Shown: positions 11,879-23,464 of the stretch, piece by piece
Layout of the letters: each line of letters opens with the position of its first letter
Position numbering within the stretch: the first letter of the stretch is position 1
Source: Apricaphanius iberus
Taxonomy: Eukaryota > Chordata > Actinopteri > Cyprinodontiformes > Aphaniidae
Reading direction: 5' to 3'
Length of the DNA stretch: 64,000 nt
Assembly (NCBI GenBank): GCA_028564705.1
Contig: JAPXFQ010000997.1
Span: 186,001-250,000, forward strand
The notes under the pieces: model-generated
Seen by the model: the letters and a program-made list of their open reading frames with translations, nothing else
Databases searched by the model: none
Told to the model about the DNA's origin: nothing
Program-made: the position numbers and the translations under genes

Positions 11879-12315
11879 ATAATAATAATAATAATATAAT
11901 GACCTATATTTATATAGCACTTGACATCCGGAGAGACCAAAGTGCTGTACAGAGCATAAAATGGAGCTCTCAACGAGTGTTCAGCTAAACAATAACAAAT
12001 AACAGTAAGTAAATTTAACAAATACACAACAACTATAAAAAAGTTTCTGATCAGCTGGAGTGGAAAGCCAATTAAAAAAGGGATGTCTTTAAAAGTGTTT
12101 TAAAAGTTTTTAAAGAGCTTGCCTTCCTTATGCTCAGTAGAAGAGCATTCCACAGCCGAGGAGTGGCAAAGGAAAAGGCCGCTTCACCACGGGTTACCAG
12201 CCGGGATCTCGGAACAACTAAGAGCAACTGAGTGTCCGATCTCAGTGTCCTCCCAGGGGCATAAGAATGTTAAAGGTCGAACAGAAAGGGGGGCGCTAGA
12301 CCATTTAAACATTTA
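11879..12315 (-). mobile_element. LINE 3' UTR (CR1/L2 group), minus strand
   Basis: It begins with an AAT microsatellite (11879-11896), then ATGACCTATATTTATATAGC, the reverse complement of a LINE 3' tail of the TATATAAATA type. Interior blocks CATTCCACAGCCGAGGAG and GTGTCCGATCTCAGTGTCC are familiar from fish LINE 3' regions. No reverse transcriptase is present. Confidence 0.6.
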
Positions 12316-13984
12316 AAATTAAATTGATTAGTAATATAGTTTTATACCATAACTACCTTTAATTATTTTATAAAATAACTAATATTTGATATTACAGTCC
12401 CAGACCCACCCTGGGCCCTTTTAGCCCCTCTTTATTAACCTCCTGGATACGCCCCTGCTCAGCAGCACTTAACATTTAGGAATAGTCACTTATTAATCAC
12501 ATATTGACACAGACTCATAGGAGTCTGTGTCAAAAGAGAGTGAGAAAGTATTTTTTCTCACTTTGGTCCCAGCGCAGCATTATGTCTGTAACTTTGTTTT
12601 TTGCCAGATCAGCGAGATAGATGCGCTCTTGGGCCGAAAGAGCTCTGTTGCCAGAATTACCATTGCGCAGCCAAAATAAAAGGAAACATGCTTTAATCCC
12701 TGATAATTGGGAGGATGTAAAAAGCAATTGAAACCGCAGTTTCTGTCAGTCAAATAAAGACTGTTCTGAAAACCTGCAGCTGGCTTGCGAATCACGTAGG
12801 TGAACAATTTTGGGTTAAAAACGCAGAACTTTGCCAACAGGTGATGATTTTTCATGACTGGAAAGAGGAAACTGTACCCCATAGCACCTTCCTTGGCAAG
12901 ATGCAAGTGCAACATCTTTTAATCTCCTCTCGTAAGAAAAGGGGAGTGTTTATGAAAAGCGACGCCAGAAGATATCAGGAGATATTCGGAAGTATGGGGG
13001 CTCCAGGACACAGACACAGTCAGCTACCCAATGAGAATTTATATTCAATCCGAGCACATATATTGACTCGTATAACTCGTATGATAGTCGTACTCTGCAA
13101 AAGTGCTTTATCCGTAGCGGATACTCGAGTATCCGATTAAACTCTAGCAGTCATTGCTACCGAAGTACACATTTTAACTAAGGTTGACAGGGCAAGCCAT
13201 TTACATCCTGCACTAGTAGCAGGGAAGTAAAAGTTTCAAAAATTTGATTGCGTTTCCAGCTTCGGGTAAGATAGTGTACCTTACAGTGAAGTAGTCTGGT
13301 AACTAGTGGTTTGTGCTTTTAAGGTAACTCATAAAATATATTTTTTGTGTACTGTTTCGTTAATCATACATCTTCAGACATGTTAGAGTTTCATATGGTT
13401 ACAAACAGGAAGGCAAATAGGTTTGTTTAACCTGTGATTAGTCGCAGCCAAAGCTGTTTTAGGAAAGCCATCCCACTCCATTCCATTCAGTCCCATTCTA
13501 ACGAAATGTGGTTGCAGTTCCATCAGAGTTCCACTGGGGGCGATCGCCATGAGTGCAAGATGAATGTGAGTCTATGGAGCTAGATGGCTAAATGTGTCTC
13601 TTCCACCCCATTGCCATTGATAAATCTAAGATTTGATTGTAGGTTTCGCAAGTTCAACATTGGTTGTAAGTTGAAAGTTGAATGAACAAGTATGTATGTC
13701 CTTTCGTTTTCTTACAGGTTTAGTTGTTGTTGCCCATAACTAGCTAGCTTTTTGCTAATAATTGTAGATTGGACATTGATTACAACCAGATATACCGCTT
13801 GATGGCATCATAGCATCGGAAGCGATACCAGAATGTTAAGGCGGACTTTTTCGCCCACGTTTTTTTTCAACCTAACCACTTTTTTGGGTTCCTAGCACTG
13901 TTATCTGCCTATGTTCATGTTTGCAGTGTGAAGTTTAAAAGGAAAAACAAGTATTGCTGTAAAGCAGTATCTCAGGTCATAGGC
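12316..13984. other. Mostly unclassified; small hAT-like scrap
   Basis: Around 12395-12460 the complement of GGGGCGTATCCAGGAGG resembles a hAT-type terminus. The rest, including a minus-strand open frame at 12580-12915 (111 codons, no known motif), is unassigned. Confidence 0.3.
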
Positions 13985-14029
13985 AAGGCAATTTTATTTA
14001 TATAGCACACTTTCAACACAACGATATTA

Positions 14030-14150
14030 GGGTTGTGCCGATGAACGATGTCATTGTTCATCGTGTTGGTTGACCACCATCACGATGGAAAGCCACCATC
14101 GTGATGCCACGCCCCCCACCCTGTCAGACACACACTAATCCTATAGTATC
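14030..14150. mobile_element. Possible hAT-like scrap inside the LINE
   Basis: GGGTTGTGCCGATGAACGAT and the repeated CACCATCACGATGG / CACCATCGTGATGC look like the terminus of a hAT-type element common in fish. Only one end is visible. Confidence 0.35.
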
Positions 14151-14199
14151 TTCTATAGTTTAACTAAAACCTTTGCATGGACACCTCTGTAAACATTGA

Positions 14200-15183
14200 G
14201 AATAGCAATGGTATCGATGATGTCTGAAACTTTAGAGAAAAAGTTATCTACCAGGTTGTTAAGAGTGTTTGTTGGGTAGTGGAGGGTTGTGGGTGTTGGG
14301 TGTGTGAGGTATTGCAGTAAACTTTTTTAAAGATTTCAGCAGAGCTGTCAACAAGGGAGCGTTTTTTTCTTACTATGGTCTCATTTTGATTAGATAGTTT
14401 AGCTGGGATCATGCTTTCAATGAAGATTCAGAAGTGGTCAGATAATGCAACATCCACTACAGAGATGTTAGAGATTTTCAGTTCTTTGCTAATCATTAAG
14501 TCTAAAGTGTGACCTTGTTTGTGTGTTGATTGACTGACATTTTGGGTTAGACCAAAGTTATGGAGAGTATCACTTAGTTTTTTAGTTCGTCTATCCTGGG
14601 CGTTGTCAGTATGAACGTTCAGATCTCCCACCATAATTAGTTGCTCATATTCAATACATTTTACAGAAAGAAGGTAATTGAGGTCATTAATGAAGTTTGA
14701 GCTAGCTTTCGGGGGTTTGTACATATTTATGACTTAGACCTTGTCCGGCTCTTTTATCTCTTTAGCAAGGTATTAGAAAGTGTGAAGCGTGCCGAGAGAT
14801 ATCTTTTTAAAGTTCAGTGTTTTTTTTTAAATAGTGCCCAGTCCCCCCCCCCCCCCTTCTTTGTTTCCTGTTTTCATTTAGGAAGCTAAAGTTAGGAGGA
14901 GTGGTTTCCGACATTGAGGATCTTTCACTATTTACATCTAGCCAAGTTTCGGATATAAAAACAGAGCCTGTAAATTATGATTAGTAATAAAGTAATTGAT
15001 TAGGAAAGATTTGTTTGATAGGGATCGGATATTCAGGAATACCAGTTTAAGAGATTCGTTGATAGTTTTTAAATTATTATGAAAGGTGATATTTATGAGA
15101 TTTGACATGATGCGGGGGGATTTGCATTTGTAAGTTCTTCTGCTTATAATCCCAGGAATAATATTTTCTCGGTAACCAGACAT
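14200..15183 (-). pseudogene. LINE APE-type endonuclease remnant
   Basis: This is a relic of the target-nicking endonuclease of an L2-clade LINE. The N-terminal piece (15183-14938) contains LVFLNIRSLSNK with the conserved Asn, but the expected acidic TETWL motif is replaced by YPKLG and then a stop. The C-terminal piece (14724-14428) contains YEQLIMVGDLNVHTDN (the GDFN-like site), HTLDLMIS and the terminal VALSDHF motif with the catalytic Asp-His. Beyond it, LSNQNETIVRKKR continues before stops. At least two breaks separate the pieces. Confidence 0.75.
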
Positions 15184-15722
15184 GTGCTGTTTGCAGAGTT
15201 TTCTTAGAGTTATGTCTGGGAACCTAAAACATCAAACATCAGTCATTACCAGTGGTGGGATGGGAGAGTCATAATGTTCAGTAGACCTGAGTGAGAATCT
15301 TGGAGTTAGCTGAAGTCCTTTAATAATTTGTTCTTGTAATTTTTTGCAGAATTCTATTGGTGAGCCGAGTTATGCTGATTCATCACTGCCATTGTCAGAT
15401 GTCTGTGAGAGGCTGGATGCCCCGTCTAATGGTCTATTATTATAAACATGCTGAGCTGAGGCGCTGACCTTTGGCGAACTGTGATTTGAGACTCTAGGAT
15501 GCTGTTTGAGGCTGGAGGCGCCGTCTGGCAGCTTATCTGTGGGCTGAGTTAAGACACTGACCTTGGGTAAGCTTTGTTTCTTGGAGGAGTGTTGTTCAAA
15601 TGTGCAAATATATTAGCAGCAAGCAGTTTAATTCCAGCTCTGTTGGGATAGCGTTGATTTTATTTGAATAGAAGAGACGCTCCAAATTAAACTCTGTTCA
15701 TCAATATATGTACATATGCATA

Positions 15723-16255
15723 TGCCTCGGATGAGAGAATAAAAAAAGTGTCAGCTATATTCGTACATAGTTTATTTTACGTGCACGGAGGGCCTCCTGC
15801 TGAGAACCCTGAAGCTTCAGCACAGATGCGTGGGTATATATAGTAATAAGCCACACCCTATTGAATCAGCTTCTGACCGATCATTATATCATACAGTTAT
15901 GGTAAGATAACTAACACTCTGTTCTATGCATCAGAGGATAATCACAAAACCAATCACAGAACAACATGGAAAAGGTAAACACAGGATCTGTCATGAGGCA
16001 ACAATGGATGTGTCACTGGACAATAATAATATAGATAACAATAAGGGACCCTTTGTATAATGCTGAGAAAGACAGTCACAGGATCTGTCATAAGTCAACA
16101 CCAGATAATGACAAGTAGTCATAAGTCAAGACGAGATGTTTACACATAATTGGTTCTTGTTTGTACCTTGGAATCAGAACAGCAATCTAAGAGCTGAGTA
16201 ATAGAATTACACCTTTCTAAATGTCCCAGCATTGATAATAACATTTTCTGTCACA
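15723..16255 (-). mobile_element. Putative retroviral 3' LTR, minus strand
   Basis: Read on the minus strand, the segment starts TGTGACAGAAAATG just after a purine-rich stretch (AAACGAATGGAA) that could be a polypurine tract. It contains AATAAA near its end (GTAAAATAAACTATG) and ends CCGAGGCA, giving TG...CA boundaries of about 533 bp. It lies downstream of the envelope remnant in the same orientation. There is no second LTR copy in the window, so the borders are inferred. Confidence 0.4.
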
Positions 16256-16404
16256 TTCCATTCGTTTGGTCATAGTATGACCACAAAAAATAAACAAGAA
16301 CATTTATAAGAGTAACATGCATGCACATTTGCAACAGAACAACATCAGAGATGGCACACAATATTCTGGTTTAAGACAGCTTTTCATAAAGTGTTACATT
16401 GTAA

Positions 16405-17050
16405 TCAGTCAAAAAAAAGAAGTTTAACAGACAGTGTTGTCGTCATCAGAATCAGAAGAAATTGAGAAATCAGAACAACAGAATAAGAACAGATGAAAAC
16501 ACTTCTTTGTTGTTTGGGATACATGAAATAAGTTGGGTCAGAATCTTCATAGACTATTGATCTTTTACCTCTGTGATGATTAGTTTCCTGGTCTGTAGTG
16601 TCAAAATCAGTAAACATAGTTACAGGTGCAATTAAGTTTACAGGAGTACATAAACCTGCAGTAAAAGGTATTAACAGAACTAACAAACATTTGACCTTTA
16701 TTTGCTTTAGCAAAACAGGTGACATTATTTAAGGCCACATCAGAATTGAAGTAAGGAGGAGTAATTCTTTTATCTGTTACAGAAAAATGATTTTCCCAAA
16801 AGGAGCAGTCGTGTGGTGTATTAGGGCTGGTTAACAGAGACCTAAGACAGGTATGATGAATTTCAGAAGGAGTTGGCATAACTCTTCCCAGTGGAAGTGG
16901 ACCTAAAATCGACACTCCACCTCACGTCCTATTCAATCCGGATGAGTCCACGGTGTAAATTGTCTCCGTCTTGCCCTCCTCTACATCTTCCTCTCTCCTG
17001 GAGCTGTAAAGTCTTTTCTTGAAAGGAGCAGACGCCCTGTCCGGTCCCAC
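16405..17050 (-). pseudogene. Endogenous retrovirus envelope-like remnant
   Basis: Two overlapping minus-strand frames (16915-16607 and 16725-16405) look like parts of one surface glycoprotein separated by a frameshift near 16660. They contain spaced cysteines, NVT (a possible N-glycosylation site), and RGKRS, a furin-type cleavage motif near 16550-16565. The sequence degenerates soon after the cleavage site, so most of the transmembrane subunit is gone. Upstream on the minus strand (16920-17050) a basic/acidic stretch with KKRLYSSRREED continues in frame to an in-frame stop. Envelope identity rests on layout and cleavage motif, not on a family match. An alternative is a non-viral secreted-protein relic. 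Confidence 0.45.
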
Positions 17051-17099
17051 TACATTAGGAATGGGAGCCAGAGCCGTTCTGATTCTGGGGACTCACTGG

Positions 17100-18150
17100 G
17101 TGGGGCTGGAACTGCTGCGTGTTGCAGGGAAATCCGCTGTGGTGTCTTTTTGTCTCTTCCCTTCTTGGGTGCAGTTTCTGCTCTCCTGAGCAGAGTGTGA
17201 CATTAACGACAGATCACACTGTGTAAGAGTCTTGGTGGCCTCAGTAAGGTGTGGCAGCAAACCTTCCAGGGCTGCTGGGAGTGTAACTACAGGGGTGAAG
17301 ACTGACCGGTGCTTGCAGAGGTGGGGAATAGGTCATTTTCCTCTTTGGAGGGGCTCAGTCAGGTTTCTGCCGTCTTTGATCTAGTAGAGTAGGAGGCAAA
17401 CCCAGCTGGAGGGGTGGGGGGGCTCGGTGTTGGGGTAGGGGCGCCGGTGCAGAAGTTTGTCGATGGTGAGGTTGGTATGTAGGAGATGTGTCAGGTCAGC
17501 AGTAGCCCTCCTAGCGCTCTGCAAAAGGGGAAGACAAAGTAGAGGCAAAATCAGGTTGTTGTTTTTTTTTTTTTATCAGGAGGCCTATGTGTCCTTTGAG
17601 TCCTTTTTCTTCTTTTTCCGTTATTTGCTTTCTGAGCAGTGAGTGCCTGTCTTATTTCAACACCACTCGCTGTATTATTTCTATAACACTTGCTTTTTCT
17701 TTCTAGACTGTTTCTTCAACTAGGTCTGACTACGAGACCCACCTACACGAAATATATGTTTCACATTTACAGAATAGATAATTACAAATCTTACCATTTG
17801 AATTATGTTACATTGTATATTTTTTTGTTTTTTTACATGATTCATAAAACAAATTCAGGGCCCCTTAGGAGAACACCACATTCACTCCAATATTTAAAAT
17901 AATCACATACATCATCACAATATTTCTTTTTCATTTGACACACAAGAGTAGATTCAGGGAAATTGGGAGAACCTTGTATTCCTTTAACATTAACCATATT
18001 AATAAATCTTATGTGCTAAGAAAATCTGAATAGAACTTCAACAGTAGTTCTTCCTTTCACTGACTGTTGGTGAAAAGCTGACAGTTCTAATTGTGCTTGT
18101 TTTTTATTTTAAAAAAACCTCAATTTTTAATTTTAATTTATTAATGCACG
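17100..18150. other. Unclassified sequence
   Basis: 17100-17450 is G/C-richer and could be upstream retroviral sequence. 17450-18150 is AT-rich with T tracts. No domain was recognised. Confidence 0.3.
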
Positions 18151-18862
18151 AATTGGTCTCGCTCAAGAAGCTCACAATATTACTTCATTAATTGGTCTTG
18201 CTTAAAGTGACAGTGTGTAGTTTTTGCAGTACATCTTTGAAAATAGCCATTAAAATATTGTTTAATAATAATAACGTAAAGCATGTTAATTGCGAAAATA
18301 TTGCCAATATTGTAAAAAATGACTTTAAAAATCAGTTTTAAAATACATAGGAGCGGGTCCTCTTTTCAGGGGAAAGCCATATTAGATGACATCTTTACTT
18401 CTACAAGAGCCCGGATGGACAAAGCGCACGGAACAAGCCCGCTATTAAAACACTGATTTCCACTCAAAATGCAAAAAAGTTTCGCTATAAATAAATTTTT
18501 ACCTCTTCTGTAGTTCCAAGCGATGAAAGAGAGAATGACGTGCTCGTCATGTTGCTGCAAATAGATAATTCTCAGGGAATTGAGCGTTAGAAAACCGCAC
18601 TAGTTGGACCTCCCTTGTTGAGTTTCTTACTCGAAGACACATATATCGTATGCCTGGGATAATTTAGGTATGCACTGTCCCCTACTTGCCAAAAGTTACA
18701 CACTGTGCCTTTAAGAAAAGCTCACAATTATCACTTCATTAATTGAGCTTGCCTAAAGGCTCACAATTATTCATTAATCGATCTTGCTTAAAAGCCTCAA
18801 ATTTTTGCTCATCTTTCTTCTAGAAAGCTCAGAGTTCAAACCATTAACTGATCTTGCAAAAT
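18151..18862. repeat. Degenerate tandem repeat (units about 35-45 bp) split by an inserted element
   Basis: Units of the form ATTGGTCTTGCTTAA then GAAGCTCACAAT then a CATTA-type end recur at about 18151, 18191 (interrupted), 18739 and 18777, with a last degenerate unit near 18840. The second unit is split precisely at its TTAA by the element at 18206-18710, and the remainder resumes at 18715 with GAAAAGCTCACAATTAT. Confidence 0.65.
18206..18710. mobile_element. TTAA-flanked non-autonomous DNA transposon, copy 1 of 2
   Basis: A 505-bp element with inverted ends AGTGACAGTGTGTAGTT and AGTTACACACTGTGCCT, flanked by TTAA at 18202-18205 and 18711-18714. TTAA duplication is characteristic of the piggyBac and Kolobok superfamilies. 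There is no coding capacity. A second copy of the same length lies at 37801-38305, about nine-tenths identical by eye. Confidence 0.75.
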
Positions 18863-21469
18863 ATTTTTTTTTTTATCGTATCTATTTAAAATAAATCTTA
18901 TTAGGGGTTATCAGTACAGACCTGTTGGTCCAGTAGACACTTTTGTTACGAGTTTCTACTCGGACGCTGAGCAGCGTTGCATATTAGCCAGCAACATGCT
19001 AACCAAACACAATGGAGCACCGCTTCTCTTTATGGCCAGCAACTCGGGAGAGCAGGAGCTCTTTGTCATTAAAGTCTTCTGTTTGGGAACACTGGCTTTC
19101 CAATGAAGTATGAGAATGGGGACATAAAGATGTGGATCAGACGAAAGGAGTGTGCAATTATAGTTTCCCCATTTAGAGCTCCAACTGCACATGCCAGAAG
19201 GGGACTGTAAACGCTGTTAATCAGAGGGGAAACACTGTCCAACAATGCTCTCAGGATCTGTTCCCCCTAGGCTAAAGTTGTAAAATAAATTGTGGATTTG
19301 TTGAAACTGCACATTATTAAAATAATTTCCAAAGGGAAAATCTTTGTAATTTTTTTTTGTTTTATGTTTTCTGAGAATATGTTGTTGAAGACTTTAATGC
19401 AAGTAAAGTTTAAGTTTAACTGTAATTAAAATATTATCTGTTTGCACAATAGCAAAGCTTTTTTCACTTTGTTACTGTACTAAAGATTAACCGAACCAAC
19501 ACTTTAAACCAAGGTACGTACCAAATCAGGATGTGTGGCATACTGGCACATCCCTGGCAAGAACATGTCTAGAAGTTGTACTTTCCAGTCTTTCAAAGCT
19601 TTGTGGTTCATATGAATATTGATCTCTTATCCTAAAAACATAACTGATATATAATCTTTCTTTTTATGTTAAACTTTTTCCATGGGCATAACTATCAAGG
19701 GAATACCCTGAAATAATACACAGCTTCCAAATCAACAAAATTCACCAAGGGCATTAGCAACAATTTGCAGAAATAAGCCTTTTGATGCACAAGGGATCAG
19801 AACAAAACAACACCAGGTTAAAACAAAGATACAGTAATAGCAGCAATAAAAATAAATAAAAAAACACATACAAATGAGTCTGGGTTCCCCTGTGATGGCC
19901 ACCTCAGCTTAACTCCATTCATTTTTTAGTCTGACAGAATCATAACGCCATTGTGATTCTTCTCAGAGTAAAACGAAATGGCAAACTAATAGGAGATGCA
20001 TACCACTGCCCTCATTATGTCATCAAACGCCCACGGTCTGCACATTCCTCTGGCATTAACCGGGGTGTCTATCTGATTTAAGGAGGATTTTTTTGCCTGG
20101 CATTCTCACAGAGGGAACCATCGCTTTGTCTTGTGTGTAACACGCTTTATTGTCAGACTTACAACCTGGGGAGTCATCAAGTCCTCGCAGCCTCGCTGTC
20201 TGCTGCATGAGAGGCGAACGCCGCACACGGGGAAGCGGGGGGTAATTTCAGGGATGCGGCTCTCAGAAGAAATATACTCTTCTGAAGCAACAGCGGGAAT
20301 GTAGGGAAGAATTTTTATTCAGCTCAACACCTCACAGAGGGTTGTAGCTCAGTGTTGCTGAGGCATGTGTTTCCTGCTCGGTGATTGCATTTAGTGCTGT
20401 TGCGGGCCATGTTTACCCCTTTTACCTTTGAGGAAGTCTTACAGGTGGGGGTTGTGGTTGAAAAAAAAGAGAGTCTAAATGTAAGAACAGGCCATGGAGG
20501 TTTATAAATAAAATTGACAGCCGGCACCTTGGTGAACCATGACTTGAATGTTTAAAGGGTGGCTGTGTTTTTGTGAGAAGCGAGGGAAATCTCTGTCTGG
20601 CAAAGCACGGTGAAGTACATCTCACTCCTCACTAGGTATAAATTTGAAGCAGAGGGGTACTCTGAAGTTAGATTTTGTGTCAAATTGTAGCAAATGCTGA
20701 AAAAGGACGAGAGTTACATGTGCATTCACATGCAACATTGTTGGGGAATATGCTGATTTTCAGGATTAATTTTACCATCTTTAATTATACCATGGATTCA
20801 GCAGGAAAAAAAAGTTATCTGCAGAGCATAGTGACTGCTGAGAGTTTAAATAAAAAATTGCATACGAAAATGTAATGAACCCTCAGCAGTAGTACATTTA
20901 GAAAAGAAAAAACACTTTTTGTCATCTCTCAGTTCTCTGTCAGCCAAGACAGATAGCCTAAAATCAAACAAGAAGCCCACAATAAAAAAAAAAAAAACTT
21001 TGATGCACGGCATGTAGCATGATTTCAAATTACTTGTGGAAATCAATACTTATCAAATCCTGTTATCACCTTGAGACCCCGTAAAAAATGTTTGTGTACA
21101 CGTCTTTCATTAAATGCAGACCGAAACTGCTTCTGCATCTCATTCAAATGACAGACTGGGCTGATTCTTTTCATGTACATCAATGCCTGGGGGTCAAGGC
21201 CATGCAGAGACCTTTAGAGGGCCAGGGGCTCAAAGATAAAAAGCGATGCATAGAGCCAGAATTAAAACAACTTACACCAACAAAGCTTACACCATCCTGA
21301 ATAACAACTACCATATTCATCATTGTTATTTTCAAACATAAATTACAGTTTTTAACACCGGAATATGTTATTTAAGAATGTTTTTATTTTGATATTATTA
21401 ATGATTAAATTCAGGTAAGTGATGTGCCATGTACACAGTTACAAAAAAAATACAGCTCAGTATATGTAC
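18863..21469. other. Unclassified intergenic sequence
   Basis: No repeat termini or recognisable exons. Open frames at 18956-19192 and 20324-20625 (minus) lack motifs. An A-tract lies near 20984-20996. Confidence 0.35.
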
Positions 21470-21766
21470 AATTCAATTAAATTAACTATGATTTATATAG
21501 CTCCAATTCACAATAAATGTCATCTCAAGGTACTTTACAACAAAAGTCATTTCAACACAAACATTCCAATCAGTTAAAAGTTTTCTATATAAGGAATCCC
21601 AGCAGATTGTGATGAGTCATCAACGTTAAGTTGTGCCAAGATCATGCAGACTCCAACCATAGCAATTCCTAAGCAATACTGAGCAAGCATGTAGCGACAG
21701 TGGATAGGAAAAACTCCCCTTTAACAGGAAGAAACCTCTGGCAGAACCTGGCCCAGTAACAAGCGG

Positions 21767-22812
21767 TCATCTGCTACGACTGTCTGGGGGTCTGAGAAGA
21801 CAGGGAGCCAACGGAGAGAAGCCAAAACAGGAGAAATGTGATCTCTCTTTTTTAATATTCATCAGAACACTTGCTGCAGTATTTTGGATCAACTGAAGAC
21901 TTTTAATTGCATTTAGTGGACTTCCCGATAATAAGAAATTACAGTAGTCCAGCCCTAAAGTAACAAATGCATTAACTAGTTTCTCTGCACCACTCCTGGA
22001 CAGGATGTTTCTAATTTTAGCAATAAGCCAGAGGTGAAATAAATAAATCTTAGAAACCTGTTTAATATGGGATTTAAATATCACGTCTTGGTCAGAAATT
22101 ACACCCAGCTTCTTTACATTATTACCAGGGGCCAAATTATTGCTATCCAGATGAAGTGACTGACTTAGCCGTCTTTAAAGGTTCTGGTCCAAAGACAACA
22201 ATTTCTGTCTTGTCTGAATTTAAAAGTAGAACATTCAGAGTTATCCAGGCTTTTATGTCTTCAAGACATGCTTGTAATGTACCTAAATGATTGGTTTCAT
22301 CAGGTTTTATCGATAAATGTAATTGTGTATCATAAACATAACTGTGGAAATTCATTCCATGTTGTCTAATTATTTTACTAATTGGACTGTGGCACTAAAC
22401 AACTAACACTTGAGTGTGAAGAAGATTTATCATTAACATGACCAAACTGGAATCTGTCAGACAGATACAATTTAAATCAGCCTGTTGCTGTTCCCTTGAT
22501 CCCTACAACATGTTCAAGCCTTTCTAAGAGAATATTGTGATCGACTGTGTCAAAAGCAGCACTGAGATCTAACAAGACCAGAACAGTCACAAATCCATTA
22601 TCTGAGGCAATTAGAATATCATTAGTAACTTTTACCAGTGCTGTTTCAGTACTATGATGAGTTCTAAAACCTGACTGAAATTTTTCAAACTGGTTGTTGC
22701 TGTTTAGATGCTCACATACTTCTACCAGGGAGGCTTTATTAAGTAAAGGTTTAATTACAGCAACCTTAAATTCCTGTGCCATATATCCATTTATTAAAGA
22801 TAGATTTATCAT
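21767..22812 (-). pseudogene. L2-type reverse transcriptase remnant
   Basis: Minus-strand frames at 22812-22477, 22355-22143 and 22135-21767 form a broken reverse transcriptase. The first holds MAQEFKVAVIKPLL, FEKFQSGFRTHHSTETALVK and LVLLDLSAAFDTVDH (motif A with its Asp). The second holds SYVYDTQLHLS, where the catalytic YADD is degraded to YVYD, and LNSDKTEI. The third holds VKKLGVISDQD, HLWLIAKIRN and FVTLGLDYCNFLLSG, the thumb and C-terminal region. The motif B segment between 22477 and 22355 is damaged, and a deletion before QSGF shortens the fingers. The enzyme copied LINE RNA at the target site; this copy cannot. Confidence 0.85.
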
Positions 22813-23192
22813 GTAACCAGAGGGAACCCGTCCTTAGTTAGTTTAGTTGGTATTGCATTTAACATACAAATTGAGGGTTTAGATGAAGCTAACATTTGTT
22901 TTAATTCCAAAAGATCAACAGAATCAAAATGGTACAGACATAGACATAGTTTTACAGTTCTCTCTGATACTGCCTCATTTACTGAATGAGAGTTAATTTT
23001 TTATAATTATTTTTTATATCATTTAGTTTACTTATGAAGAAACCCACAAAGTCATCACTGCTGAAAGAAGGGGGAACAGCTGGCTATACAGAGCTATGAC
23101 TGTGTAGGTTTAGCAACTGTACTAAAAAGAAACCTATGATTGTTTTAATTTACCTCTATTAATAACGAGAAATATGCTATTCTAGCTTGTCA

Positions 23193-23310
23193 CAGGGTTT
23201 TTGTATTGTAATAACTATTGTAATAACTGTAATAACTCTTCTTGTAAAGTTCCTTGAGATGACATCTGTTGTGAAACGGCGCTATATAAATAAACTGAAT
23301 TGAATTGAAA
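23193..23310 (+). mobile_element. L2-type LINE tail inserted in the opposite orientation
   Basis: A plus-strand 3' tail (TTGTATTGTAATAACT, AAGTTCCTTGAGATGACATC, GCGCTATATAAATAAACTGA, then a GAATTGAATTGAA tail) lies within the minus-strand LINE. The minus-strand LINE coding sequence is readable on both sides, so the tail inserted later. Confidence 0.7.
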
Positions 23311-23464
23311 TTTTTTATAAAGTAGTAGACTATTTTTCCAGGTTAGAAAGGAATCATTAAAGTGTGTAGAGCCTCATTTTCTCTCCAGTCTCATAGTATT
23401 CTGCTTTAAAGTACGCAACTCTGCACTAAACCAGGGAGCCAACCTCCTATGGCTTATACTTCTA

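Larger units (their letters stand above)
13985..15690 (-). mobile_element. L2-type LINE, endonuclease part, minus strand
   Basis: On the minus strand this runs from an ORF1/5' region (about 15690-15190) through an APE-type endonuclease (15183-14200) to a LINE tail at 13985-14027 (GGCAATTTTATTTATATAGC in plus orientation). The reverse transcriptase is missing, so the copy has lost its middle or is a composite of two LINE fragments. A G/C homopolymer (14846-14857) and a possible hAT scrap at 14030-14150 interrupt it. Confidence 0.75.
21470..23464 (-). mobile_element. L2-type LINE, minus strand, interrupted
   Basis: The 3' tail lies at 21473-21545 (ATTTATATAGCTCCAATTC, then AAGGTACTTTACAACAAAAG in plus orientation). 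The 3' UTR blocks (GGAAAAACTCCCCTTTAACA, 21709) are shared with the copies at 470-1215 and 54690-55001. Upstream lie the reverse transcriptase and then the linker between endonuclease and reverse transcriptase, readable to about 23464 as APWFSAELR/LKQNTM-like minus-strand sequence. A plus-strand LINE tail sits inside at about 23193-23310. No frame is intact. Confidence 0.85.
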
